Shown piece by piece: positions 11,021 to 22,154 of a stretch of 64,000 nucleotides of DNA. The stretch is taken from positions 17,936,001-18,000,000 of the forward strand of contig JAZBRS010000054.1 of NCBI GenBank assembly GCA_037176725.1, given 5' to 3'. A model generated the notes under the pieces. It made no database searches, had not been told where the DNA came from, and saw nothing but the letters and a program-made list of their open reading frames with translations. Within the stretch, counting starts at the first letter, position 1. Each line of letters begins with the position of its first letter. A program made the translations under genes and the position numbers. The DNA comes from Posidonia oceanica (Eukaryota > Streptophyta > Magnoliopsida > Alismatales > Posidoniaceae).

Positions 11021-12962
11021 GTGGATGTGTATCATTGAGTATGCCATGCTAGTCCTAATGGGGATGCTTGAAGAGTGCAAAATGATAATGCAATGCCAGG
11101 CGACAAGTTGGTGGCTAGTCCAAACTTACGCGAAGGGGTGCACAATACCAACGGGCAACCAAAGATGCTCCTGGGATCAAGAGAGGAATGACAAGTCAGC
11201 GAACCTGCCAGACAAGAGGAGCAGTGTCAAGTCCCGATGTAGTGGAAAAGACGATACCAAGGGGCGATACAGATGCCCCTGGTATCAAAGCAAGATGTGA
11301 TGGACCAGCGAGTCCATCAATCAAGTGGCGGGGCGACAAGTCAACAAAACTCGTCTGCCGAAGGATTAGACAACATGACGGATGTCAACCTGGTAGTTTG
11401 GGGTACCAACTAGAATGAAGGAAACTCTAGACAAGACTATCGTGCTTGCCGACTGGAACGCTAGACACTTTGACGGATGTAATCTGGGCAGTTAGGGCTG
11501 CCAGCCCAGATAGGAGGATAAGACCATGGAGAGACACCCCTGGTGGAAGAACTGTCCCAACTGGTCGAGAAATGTTCGACACCTTGCAGAGTCAACAAGG
11601 AGAGTAAAGAAGTGACTGATGTATGCATGACTTATGCAAGATTTGATGCGAGATTGATTTATTATGTTGAATATGCATGACTTACGCAATTTTGTTGAAG
11701 ATGCATGATGTTTGCAAACTTTATTTGTAAATGCATGATTTATGCTAATTTGGTGTGTATGATACATGGTTGATTTATTGTGTTGAATATGCATGATTTA
11801 TGTAATGTGTTTTCTTTTTTTTTTGGTAGATGCACGACTTATGCAAATTTTGTATGATAATTTTTTGATTTTGCTTGCCCTCAGCATTCGGAATGCTAGG
11901 AATGCCTGCTGTATAAGAAAGAGTAGTCCTCAACTCATAAGACTCTACCTGGACTCCTAGACTGTAGGTGGTTCTCTGGAATGGACAGTGTCTCAGAGGG
12001 TGGTGTGTCTGGTGGTGTGGTGAGAAACAAAGCTCCATGCCAAACTCTCTAGGACCTATACCTACTTTTTTGTTTTTCATTTTCATTTTTTTTGACTCCC
12101 TCATAGGTTTGCAGGTTTTACTCTATCCCTGGCTTAGAGGTAAAAAATGCCTGGCCTGGTGTTGGGAAGCTGCTGCAAGACAGGGGTGGCTAGTCCTTGG
12201 GGATCTGTGGGCTTTCCAAGCGTATGCACTGACTCCTCTCCAAGATAGTCGTAGGGAATAGGGCTATGCTGCTCACCTCTATCTCTAGGGCTGACTTCTA
12301 CCTTCAACTTCTGTCTTCTTTTTTTTTTTTTTTGAGCCCTTTATTGATTGATTTTATTTTTTTGTTTTTTTGTTTGATTTTTTCCTTTCTCTTTTGTTTC
12401 TTTTTTTCCTCTTTTTTTTTTACTCTCTTTTTTTTGCTCACATCCTAACATTTTCTTTCGCTCTGGAGGTATAGATCCTATGAGAAGTTTGGACATTTCG
12501 CTCTGTTCTTTTTTGGATGGTGGCTCTCTCACTTGCTAGGACATCTAGGTAGTGTCAACTGAGGAGAAACAAAACACTTTCCAAGCAGGTTGGCTATTTC
12601 GATTTTCGTCATCGGACATGATTGATTTATGAATGAGTATTTCTATGCATCATGAATGAACTGATTGATTTTCTTTTTTGATTTTATCATGAATGAAGAT
12701 GATTTTCTTTTTTTTTATTTTTTGATTATCATGGATGAAGATGATTAATTTTTTTGTTTTTTTTTCCTTTTTTTTTCTTTTTGACTAATGCTGCTACAAA
12801 TGCATATTGATTTTGCATGCTGTACGAAATGCTAAATGGAAAAGTATGCAATGCTAAGAATGTATGCAAGTGCAGTTCTCAAATGCAAGATTGTGAAGCA
12901 ATGAATGCATGGTATAGAAAAGAAAAGGGAAAACTCTGCAAGGCCAGGATACATGCCTCGAG
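11021..12962 (-). other. Non-coding 3' region of inner element
   Basis: No gene is seen. It holds a strong hairpin with arms GATACCAAGGGGC (11253-11265) and GCCCCTGGTATC (11275-11286), also present beside the outer element's array, and other short inverted repeats up to about 11560. Two long T-rich tracts (about 12319-12435 and 12700-12790; A-rich purine tracts in element sense) resemble the tract at 32638-32735 of the outer element. Short flanking stretches also align with the outer element at 32780-33060. Confidence 0.7.
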
Positions 12963-14130
12963 TCATTGGTAGAACTTCTTGAGGTAGCAAGAATTGACCG
13001 GTCCTGATTGCTCAACCTGGTCCATATCCTCAAGGATTACCGCACCGCCGGAGAAGATTTGCTTGACAATGAAAAGGCCGTGCCAATTGGGCCTGAATTT
13101 GCCACAGGTGTCTAGTAGATGAATAGCTTTCAAGACCAGATCACTGTGCGTGAGATGCCGGGGTCTGACCTTCTTCTGATAAGCTCGGGCCATGCGTCTC
13201 TGATAGCAATGGGCATGATGCATGGCTTGCAATCTACGCTCGTTGATCAGATTCAGCTGGATGCAGCAATCTTCAATCCATTCTACCTCCTCCAGCTTAG
13301 CTTCTCGTAGGATCCGGAGTGATGGGATCTCTACCTCAATGGGTGAAACAGCCTCCATGCCATATACAAGTGAATATGGAGTTGCCCCTGTTGATGTCCA
13401 GACTGACGTTCTATACGCCCAAAGTGCAAATGGAAGTTTGTCATGCCAGTCCTTATGAGTCTCAACCATTTTCTTCAGGATTTTCATAAGATTTTTGTTG
13501 GCTGACTCAACTGCGCCATTCATCTGCGGTCGATAAGGTGAGGATCTGAGGTGCTTGATCTTAAAATTCTGGAGATAATCCTCAGTTCTCTAGGCTGTGA
13601 AGTTCTTGCCGTTATCAGATATGATGGCATGTGGGACCCTGTACCAGGCAATGATGTTGTTCCTGATGAACTTTTCCGTTGCCACGGCAGTGACATTCTT
13701 GTACGAGGCCACCTCCACCCACTTGGTGAAGTAGTCTATCGCTACCAGGATAAAGCGATAACCATTGGAGGCTGCAGGATGAATGGCTCCGATGACGTCA
13801 ATTCCCCATATAGAGAAAGGCCACGGTGACGACATGCTGTGCAATTGCTGTGGAGGAGCATGAATGAAATTCCCATGGATCTGGCAGTTGTGACATCTAC
13901 GCACGAACTGATAGCAGTCTGCCTCCATGGTTGACCAGAAATAGCCCTGAAGCATGATCTTCTTGGACAGCAACACACCATTCATATGAGGGCCGCATGA
14001 CCCTGCATGAATTTGGAGCATTAGTGTGTCGGCCTCGGTCTTGTCCATACAGCGAAGGAGCATCTAATTGCAGGATCTCCTGTAAAGGTGTCCTACTCCT
14101 AGCACATATCTCGACGCCAGATGCGCCAAA
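12963..14130 (-). pseudogene. Inner element integrase (one clear stop)
   Basis: Integrase inserts element cDNA into the chromosome. In order: an H-H-C-C zinc module (IHAGSCGPHMNG, then RRCHNCQ, about 14005-13885), the catalytic core with GIDVIG (about 13795), SDNGKNF (about 13615) and VESANKNL (about 13510), giving the D, D-35-E triad, and a C-terminal domain where the usual R-G-P-F reads H-G-L-F (about 13080), a degraded GPY/F module. A TAG at 13590-13592 interrupts the core where the outer copy has lysine. The natural end is at 12963-12965. Apart from the stop the core is intact. Confidence 0.88.
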
Positions 14131-14762
14131 GTCTTCTTGTCAGCTGTTGAAGCATCAGGTAGAAATTTGCCAGATTCCAGAAAAGTCTGGATGTCATGGT
14201 ACCATGGGAGATGATCTGAGGAGTCCACCTCTTCAATGCTCATGCAGTGGGCAGGCTACTCCACACGTGTGACTGACACGTCCACTGTATGGTCTTCTGA
14301 TATGGAGAGCCAAGATGCTAAAGTGGCGAGTGCATCCGCAAAAGCATTCTTGGTTCTACCCATGAAGGTGAAACGGATCTCCTCAAATTCTTCAACGAGC
14401 TTCAGAAGGTACTCATGATATGGCACAAGCTTGGGGTCTCTGGTCTTTCATTCTCCATTGACCTAGGAAATGATGAGCATCGCATCTCCAAATACCCTCA
14501 ACTGTCGCACAACGTGCTCAAGTGCTACCTAGAGTCCTAAGATGCATGCCTCGTATTCCGCTTCATTGTTGGTGCACTCAAAGGCCAACTTTCTCGCATA
14601 AGGGATCCACTGACCTCTCGGTGACGCAAGAACTGCACCAATGCCTCTGCCCCTCTTATTGACAGCGCCATCAAAATATACATGCCAACACTACTCATCC
14701 TTGGGATCCTCTAGCTCTGAGTCCTCCATGGCAAAAAGGATGTCCTCGTCAGGGAACCGAGT
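14131..14762 (-). pseudogene. Inner element second (archaeal-type) RNase H and tether
   Basis: A second RNase H domain after the ordinary one is diagnostic of Tat elements. Motifs in order: VYFDGAVN (about 14680), CTNNEAEYEA (about 14575), FGDAMLI (about 14485) and NAFADALATLAS (about 14330), which supply the expected acidic residues. Several in-frame stops occur, including one immediately before the domain, so it is not expressible as one chain. A tether follows and leads to the integrase zinc module. Confidence 0.82.
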
Positions 14763-15311
14763 CTAGAGGGGTTGATACTCAGGTAGGGGTAAGTCAGGCA
14801 AGTGGTCTGCCATCGCCTGCCCCTTCATCGACTTCTGTGTGACGAAAGTGATGTTGTATTGGGACAACAACACTTGCCACTTGACGCATCTGCCTACTAA
14901 TGCTGGCTTTTGGAAAAGGAACTTCATCAGGTCATGCCGGCATAGAAGTAAAATAGGGTACGCCATCATGTAGTGCCTCAATCGCTGTGTGGCCTAAACA
15001 AGAGATAGGCAGACCTTCTCAATGGTGCTGTACTTGGCCTCACAATCGTTGAACTTCTTGCTGAGATAGTAGATGGCCTGCTCCTTACGACCTGTCTCGT
15101 CATGTTGGCCTAGGACTGCACCCATGGAATGTTGAGTGGTGGAGAGATAAAGAAGCAGAGGTCTCCCCAGCGTGGGAGGTACCAAAACAGGAGACTTGAC
15201 CAAGAGCTGCTTGATCCTGTCAAATGCTGCCTGATACTTGTCATTCCAATTGATCCACGCATTCTTCCATAGATGCTTGAAGATCGGCTCGCAAATGGGC
15301 ATGAGCTGCAC
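14763..15311 (-). pseudogene. Inner element RNase H (first)
   Basis: This is the standard Ty3/gypsy RNase H attached to RT. Motifs include LYLSTTQHSMGAVLGQ, AIYYLSKKF and CEAKYSTIEK, then a connection region with LLCRHDLMKFLFQKP and GQAMADHLPDLP. Stops at 14994-14996 (TAG where the outer copy has tryptophan) and 14763-14765 (TAG where the outer copy has glutamine) break the frame. Confidence 0.85.
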
Positions 15312-16616
15312 AATAAATCGACTGATATACTATAGACGTCCCAATAGTCCTTTGACTTCCTTCTCAGTCGCATGGGGAGGCATGTCAATGATTGCTTTGG
15401 CCTTGCTAGGGTCCACCTCAATCCCTCTCTGGCTGATGATATAGCCCAAAAGCCTCCCAGAAGAAACTCTGAACACACACTTGTTGGGGTTGAGGCGAAG
15501 CTTGTAGCGCCTAAGGCAGTCAAAGAGCTTTCCCAGGCATGATAAAAGATCTTCGGGTTCCTTGGACTTGGCGATCATATCGTCTACATAAATCTCAACC
15601 TCCTGGTGCATGAGGTCATGGAATGATGCAGTCTTGGCTCGCTGATATGTCGTTCCTGCATTCTTGAGTCCGAAAGGCATCACCCGATTGCAAAAGACTC
15701 CCCAAGGGGTGATGAAAGATGTCTTCTCCATATCCTCCTTTGCCATCCGAATCTGGTTGTAGCCTAAGAAGCCATCCATGAATGAAAGCATCTTGTGTCT
15801 TGCGGTATTATCAACTAGGACATCAATGTGCGGCAGCAGGAAATCATCCTTGGGACTTGACTTGTTCAGGTCCCTGTAATCGATGCACATACAGACCTGT
15901 CCATCTTTCTTGGGTACCGGCATGACATTTGCAAGCCATTCAGGGTATAGGACGACCTTGATGAAATCGACATTGTGTTGCTTCACAATTTTCTCCTTGA
16001 TCATCAATAACCATTGTGGACGCCATCTTCTGAGCTTCTGCTTGACGGGCTTTGCATCCGGCTTAAGTGGCAAGTTATGCACCACCACCTCAACATCGAG
16101 GCCAACCATGTCGTCATAACTCCAAGCGAATACACTTGCATATTCCATGAGGAATGCAATGAACTCTGCTTTAGCCTGGGGTGTCAACTTGGCGCTGATA
16201 CGGACCTCTTTGACTTCTTCAGATGTGCCGATGTTGATAACCTCCGTCTCCTCTTCAACATGCAGGTTTGGCCCTTCAGGGTCATCGTCATAGGGTCGGA
16301 AATCAGGCGTCGCTTCTTCTTCTACGCCTTCTCCCTCCAGATCATCCTCCTCTCCATATGCGATAAGTTTCGAGAGGATCTCCTTCTCGAAAATCAGATC
16401 AGTGACATCGAAAGAGAGGACGTGCTCGGTGCTCTGCCCTTGACGCTTCAAGATGGTCACGCTGACACAGGTGTTCTTGTATTGACATTGCGTGACCTCT
16501 TCTTTGGTAGCCTCTGGACCTGCTGATAGACCAGGTCGCCCTACTTCTGCTACCTCTATTGTGTTTTTGGGGTTTTCCAAATTTTCTGATTTTTTTGGAT
16601 TTTCTGATATGTACAC
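15312..16616 (-). pseudogene. Inner element reverse transcriptase
   Basis: Reverse transcriptase copies element RNA. Conserved blocks are WLANVMPVPKKDG, CIDYRDLNK (about 15860), SFMDGFLGYNQIRMA, TPWGVF, MPFGLKNAGTTYQR (about 15680-15640) and the catalytic YVDDMI (about 15590-15573), then LLGYIISQRGIEVDPSKA. The long open stretch of 428 codons ends with a TAG at 15330-15332 that stands for glutamine in the outer copy. Upstream residues (16616-16130) are an acidic linker followed by the segment shared with the outer element, VHNLPLKPDAKPVKQKL. Catalytic residues look preserved. Confidence 0.9.
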
Positions 16617-16631
16617 AGATGATGCAGCTAC

Positions 16632-17309
16632 CTAGCGGCTGTCCTTCTCCTGACTGATCTGACTGCTACTGCCTAGGCCACTACCCGAACCTAAATTGGC
16701 GTTTTTCTTTTCATCCCCACCGCACCTGAGGTGGGGTCTGGGCTGATAATACCATCTAGATCCGCCTCCCGACTGCAAAGTGATCAAATCAATGGGTCTA
16801 GTGGGCGCAGCCTCTAACTCCTCCAAGACCATGATGGCTAAGTGGTCCTGTAGTTGGGTAGAACAATCAAGTTCGCAATCATTAAGCACCGCCTTTCCCT
16901 TCCTCAAGGCATGCTGCTTTGCGGCATCCTCTGCCCATACAGTGAGGTGCTCCTGGAACAATAGCTCCAAATCACTAAGCTGGCTGTCCAAATGGGCCTC
17001 CACAAATGCTCCCTCATCCTCATCTGAAGCAAAATCAAGGTAGTAGGCTCCGATCGCTCCTAGGGCCACATGCTCAATCACTTGGACCTCCCTGTCGGTC
17101 CGGCCTAACTCTGCCAAATACTCCTCATCAGAATAGAAATCCTTGATGTAGACCCACTTCTCTGTCGGCAGTGGGGATGTCTGGTGTAGTCCTGACTGTG
17201 CTAATGTCTGACTCTTGTTGGGATCAAGAATACCTGCGCTGACGAAGTTGGTGAGGTCCCGCGGAATGATCAGCTTTTGGTTCTTTGAGCGTGTGAACCC
17301 ATCCTTGTG
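16632..17309 (-). pseudogene. Inner element linker between G-patch and RT
   Basis: Low-complexity acidic segment in the same frame as the flanking domains, containing SDLELLFQEHLTV..AEDAAKQ, which is also present in the outer element at about 28090-28160. No known domain is recognised. It ends at a stop (16632-16634) followed by a repetitive N-P-K-x-S-E-N stretch leading to RT. Confidence 0.7.
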
Positions 17310-17441
17310 AGGCTGCCAGTCGTAGCCAAGTCCTTCGTTGTCTCTCCTCTCTGCTGCTGCAACGGGTTCGGCGATCCCTTAGCCGTACCGTCCGAGTGGT
17401 GTTCCTCTCTCATAACCCCATCGGCGACATATATTCTCGAA
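17310..17441 (-). pseudogene. Inner element G-patch domain with internal stop
   Basis: The segment starting N-I-C-R-R-W-G-Y and ending E-G-L-G-Y fits the G-patch pattern (aromatic-G-x3-G-x2-L-G-x4-G-I-x2-P, later G-L-G). G-patch domains bind nucleic acid or stimulate helicases and are found after protease in some retroelements. A TAA stands between G-R-Y-G and G-I-A-E-P. The outer element has a TAG at exactly the same codon. Confidence 0.7.
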
Positions 17442-17564
17442 CATCAAAGAAGGGTTGGAACGAACGGCCAAGTTGGCTCGTTCAAAAGCTGGAATGAAGT
17501 TAACCGGCTCAAACCAGTTGATGCCATAAAGGACATCAGAAGGCTTAGGATCGAAATGGATGGT

Positions 17565-18899
17565 CTATAAAGAGATAGAAGAGACAGCCTCGGCTTTTTC
17601 CTTATCCAACTTGTCCGTTGGGGCGATAGCAACCTCGTCGCCCCATCGGAACTTGATCATGCGATGTAAAGTCGAGGGAAGAACTTGATGCTTGTGGAGC
17701 CAAGGGCATCCAAGTAGGAGGTTGAAGGAGGGCTCAAGATCCACAATGTAGAATTCTACATCGAAAACGGCAGGTCCTACGGTGAGGGAGATGATTAGGA
17801 CCCCCAGCGCATCATGGTGCGTGTTATCAAAGGAGGTCATTCCCTTTGTAGTTGGTGTAATGTCCTTAGCCTTGTATCCGAGTTGGCTTGCTATGTGCAA
17901 GGGATAGATATTGAGGCCTGCTCCATTATCAATCAATGTCAAAGGAATGCGAAAAGTCTTGTGTTGCACCGTGATGTACAGGGGTTGGTTATGGTTTATT
18001 CCAGCTGAAGACAATTCATCACTTGAAAAAGAGATGACTTGCGGCACTGCAATCATGCTTATCATGGTCTCAAGAACATCAAGCTCAATGGCTGGGGAGA
18101 CATGGGCAGCCTGGAAAACTCTAAGAAAGGCCTCCTTATGCTCTGAGGATGTGTGAATGAGATCCCAGATGGAAATATCAGCCTTCACCTTCCTCAGCTG
18201 AGCGGTGATATCGGCAGAAGGTTGATCCTTCTTCTGAGCAGGAGGGGACAAGGTGGAGGGCTGAACCGGGCTATCTACTGTGGTGGTCCTAGCAGGCTGT
18301 CCCACGGGAGGTGAAGAAGCTGGCACTGGATGACTTGGTCTGGATGCCAGAGCTGCTAGCTGATACACTCTCCCAGACCGTGTGATCTCCGCACACATTC
18401 TTGTGCCATAGTCAAATGGTACACGGTGGGTGTCTCTAACCAAGCTGATGACCAATGGAGTGTGAGCCGCTAGCTCCAACGGGGCTGCAGGCTGGTCGAT
18501 AGGAGAGGAAACAAATGGAGGAAAATACCGAGCTGAGGCAGAGAGACCTAACTGAGGCTGAGCTGAAAGACGGATAGGAGACTGGGCTTGGGATGATGTG
18601 GCGGATGGCACAGTGGTGCGCTCTGGCTCTGCAGTCAATTGTATCATGTGAATAGCCGACTCGGAGCTAGTGAGAGTCGACTGATACAATTGTGCGGGAA
18701 ATGGCTTAGAGATATGGTGGATCAAAGAGAGTGGGTCCACTACTGATGTGACAGGCTCAGATGGAAAGATACAATGTACTCCTGAGGGTTCGACGCCTCC
18801 CGAGCCCGAGTGCGGAGGCAAAGGCTGGTTGACTATGTTTGGATATGGAGGTGCAAGGCCAGATGTAGGTGGTGGCAATGGAGTGGAGGCTACCTCCTG
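17565..18899 (-). pseudogene. Inner element linker and aspartic protease
   Basis: A proline/serine-rich linker (18899-18060) leads to the protease (18060-17600), which would mature the polyprotein. LIDNGAGLNIYPL near 17945-17910 is the catalytic loop, with D-N-G-A in place of the typical D-S/T-G. FNLLLGCPWLHKHQ near 17735-17690 is the second conserved block. The open frame continues upstream into gag without interruption to 19250. It closes with TAG at 17565-17567, beyond the protease. Confidence 0.85.
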
Positions 18900-20985
18900 A
18901 GTGTCAATAGCAATGACCTTGCGGTCAATCAAGTCCTGAATCGCATTCCGCAATGTATAACAGCTGTCAGTCGAGTGTCCCACAACTCGATGGAAGTTGC
19001 AGAAGAGATTTGTGTTGTACCAATGCGGAAGAGTACTTGGCGGTGGGCGGATCTCAGGAAGCCTCAGGAGGGATGCGACCTTGGGAAAGACTGCACTCAG
19101 AGGTTCAACCAATTGAGTGTAGTTACGCTGAGCGCACTGAGGTTGTCTTGGAACTGGTTGTACCTGCCGGGGTGGTGGAGCAGGATACACTGGTCGGATG
19201 ATAGGAGTGATGTGTGGAGTGTGTGCCCTAGGTGTTGGAGCATACATCACTTAGCTCAGACCGGGCTGAGCCACCATATTGATTGGCATGGGACGAGGCT
19301 GAACATATGCAACAGAGGGTTTCGGAGGATCTTTCTTCCTAGGAATGTTGTTACCATTGTTGTTGCTACTGCTGCCACCATTGTTGTGTTTGGCCAAAGC
19401 AGATAATACGGGAAAGCTACTGCTGTGGAGTGAGCCTTCCACGCGGGCGCCCGCCTGAATCAGGGATGAGAATGTGGTAATAGGTTGGATGCTCAACAAG
19501 CCTCCCACATCCGATTGCACACCTCGAATGATAATCTCAATAGACTCCTCGTCGGAGGACCTATCTCGAACCTACGAGGCGAGGGTGCGCCAACGACCGA
19601 CATACTCCCCAAATGCCTCGTGGGGTCTCTGCCTGGTGGAGACAAGATCCTCACGCTTTGGGATTAAGTCGAGGTTAAATGAATACTGCTCTAAGAACGC
19701 CTGACTGAGGTCGTTCCAAGTCCGGATTGTGGCCATGTCAAGGGAAGTGAACCACTTGAGTGCGGGGCCAATTAAACTCTTCTGAAATAGCCAGATAAGG
19801 AGTCTGTCATCAGCTTGAAGCTGAGCTAGGTCTCCGCAGTATGCCCGAAGATGTGAAATTGGGCAACCCTTACCATTATACTTTTCAAATTCAGGGACTT
19901 GGAAGTTTGTAGGAAGTATTGCCTCTGGGAAATAATAGAGGTCCCGAAACTGGTAAGGCTGGCAGTCTTCGCCCTGCGATGATTGTTTCGCTCTCTCTAG
20001 ATCTCCCACTCAAGCAAGGAGTGTATCTAGAGGTGCAGCCGATGGGAAATGTGTCGGTTGGGCAGGAGCCACGTACGTTGAATAAGCTCCCCCTAAGGGG
20101 TCCTCTGGGTCTACCATCACGCCACCTGGTGCCATGGCGCGAGGGTTAGCGTACCCGTGCGTTGGTGTTGAAGGAAATGGCATACAATGTGAAGGCAAGA
20201 CAGGTGGGGGGGCAGAAAATTGATAAGCAGGAGTCTGTGCTGTGTAAGATGCAACATGAGGGAACAACAGCTGCTGCACTGGTACGGTACCAGGCAACGA
20301 AGTCTGAGTATGTTGTGCTCCCGCCAACCCGAGGGGCTGACCACCAGATACCAAAGGTGGGTACTGTGCACTAAGTGAAGTCTGCGCTTGAGGCACGGAT
20401 GTCACCCCCATCACCGGTGTAGTGAGAAGCTGAGGTGATGGCCGAGGCGGAGGGTGAAGTGGGGTGTGCCTGGAACACAGAAAAGGGTTGCTGGATCTCA
20501 GGAGAAACCGAGAATACAGATGGGCGAACGGACAAAGCCATACCCTGCAGTGCCTGGGCCATCTCCATCATACATTGATATTGCTCATCAAGGGGCCCGT
20601 CAGTGGGAAGACTGAAGTGCAAGACCGGAGATGAGTCAGATACTACAGGAGGCTGGGACACAGATTGTCCAAAAAATAAGGATCCTACAGCAGAGGAGGA
20701 TTCAGCAGAATGAGTACCTAAGATGTCAGGGCCTTGGGCAATGGGAGCAGGGAACTGAAAACCCAGAGTACGAGCAGTGGTCATCGAAACAGCCTCGGTG
20801 GTAGGCTCTGGACCAGCAAAGGATGGTCGACGCCCTGAAATGACCAGGGAGAAGTTCCCAGGCGACTGAGATCAGAAGGTTTGAAAGGTTGGAATAGCAG
20901 AAGTGACAGTGAAAGAGAGAGGAGTCGACAGTGGGGTCTCCTCCAAAGCAACAGAAAGCGATGGTTCACCGACGCGCTGAGCCAT
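18900..20985 (-). pseudogene. gag: Inner element gag
   Basis: Start chosen at the ATG at 20985 (M-A-Q-R-V-G); gag-like codons extend further upstream, but only to a TTG at 21060 with stops just before. After an N-terminal P/S-rich region it shows PTDGPLDEQY, a Q/P-rich stretch, the capsid-like core (PISHLRAYCGDLAQLQA, LKWFTSLDMATIRTW, about 19870-19710), YSFNLDLIPKREDL and a zinc knuckle CNFHRVVGHSTDSC near 19020. Stops occur at 20872, 20010, 19572 and 19251; the last two are TAG/TAA where the outer copy or lineage has glutamine. A frameshift lies near 20390-20420. Confidence 0.85.
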
Positions 20986-22131
20986 GGCTGATTGAGAACG
21001 AGTGAGGACAGGACTACGGCGAATGCCAAGAGGATGAGATCTACGAGGAGCTATCGTCAAGAACTACGACTAACTCAAAGAAAGAAGATCGAGAATATGT
21101 CGCTAAGGGTATGGGAGAAGGAACAAACTCAGACCCCAACCAAAGAATGACCCTCTAACCTGTAAACAAAACACAAAACAAAAGTCAGACCTCTGATAAA
21201 CAAATGCGAATTTTATTAGAGTGGCATGATGCATATGAATGCTTTCAAATATCCTCTCTCTCACTAATCTAGGTGTGCCCTTGTGAATGTTCTACTCCGA
21301 GTTCTCACAAAGGGATACGGGTCTCCAACTCAAGGATACGAAATAAGGTGCCCGTTCTAAATCCTGGCGAAGGCTCAGGCAGAGAACGAGTGGTGTGTTG
21401 GGAGCTTCGACTCCTACAGTAGCAGTGAGCACGTAATAACACCGACACGACCCCGGACAAGGGGAGACAGATCGGCAAATCATCCCATGCAAATGGTCTT
21501 GGAACAAAAGACTGGGACTGCCAATCGAAGACTGATGGGTGGACTCAGAGGAGAAGAAATGCATGCCCCTAGTATGATCATGTATGCAAGTATGCTTGAT
21601 GTCTTTTACTTGATTTTTATTGATTAACCAAAGGGGAAGAATGTGAATGTAAAGCTCTAGTTTCACCTAGGGTACATTCTTATTCATCTTTACATTTTCC
21701 ACTTATTATTTTTGATTGTTTTGATTGTTATGTTTTTTTGTTGTTGTTTTGTTATCCATTCTTTTTGTTGTTTTTGTTTTATTTTTATTCAACCATGGGA
21801 GAAACAATCATGTCTCTAATCATCCCTAGCCTTAACTTGCAAAAATGGGAAGAAAACATCCAATCGAGGCATGCAAACATCAAACATCATGTCAAAAGGC
21901 ATGTGCATGGCATATGCGAGTGTTGTGACATGGTTATGTGAAAAGGAAAACATCCAAAAAGGCAGATATAGTAGGGCAAGGTATGTGATGGGCATGGCAA
22001 GCATAATAGGCATGAAATCTGATGTCAAGGCATGGATACCAAGGCACAAGGCAAACACAAGCAACGAACTACACAAACAAGAGAGAAAACCACAAAGCGG
22101 AAAAGCAAAAAAGAAAGTCGAAATCTGGTTC
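20986..22131 (-). other. 5' leader of inner element
   Basis: About 1.1 kb between PBS and gag with no convincing ORF. Read on the minus strand, a T-rich tract ending in ACAG then GTTAGAGG (about 21160) resembles a splice acceptor. T/A-rich low-complexity sequence occurs at 21680-21790. Confidence 0.6.
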
Positions 22132-22149
22132 TTCCCAGCAGAGTCGCCA
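22132..22149 (-). other. Primer-binding site of inner element
   Basis: Read on the minus strand the sequence is TGGCGACTCTGCTGGGAA, five bases inside the 5' LTR end. It differs from the outer element's PBS at two of 18 positions, so both probably use the same tRNA. Confidence 0.85.
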
Positions 22150-22154
22150 GTTTC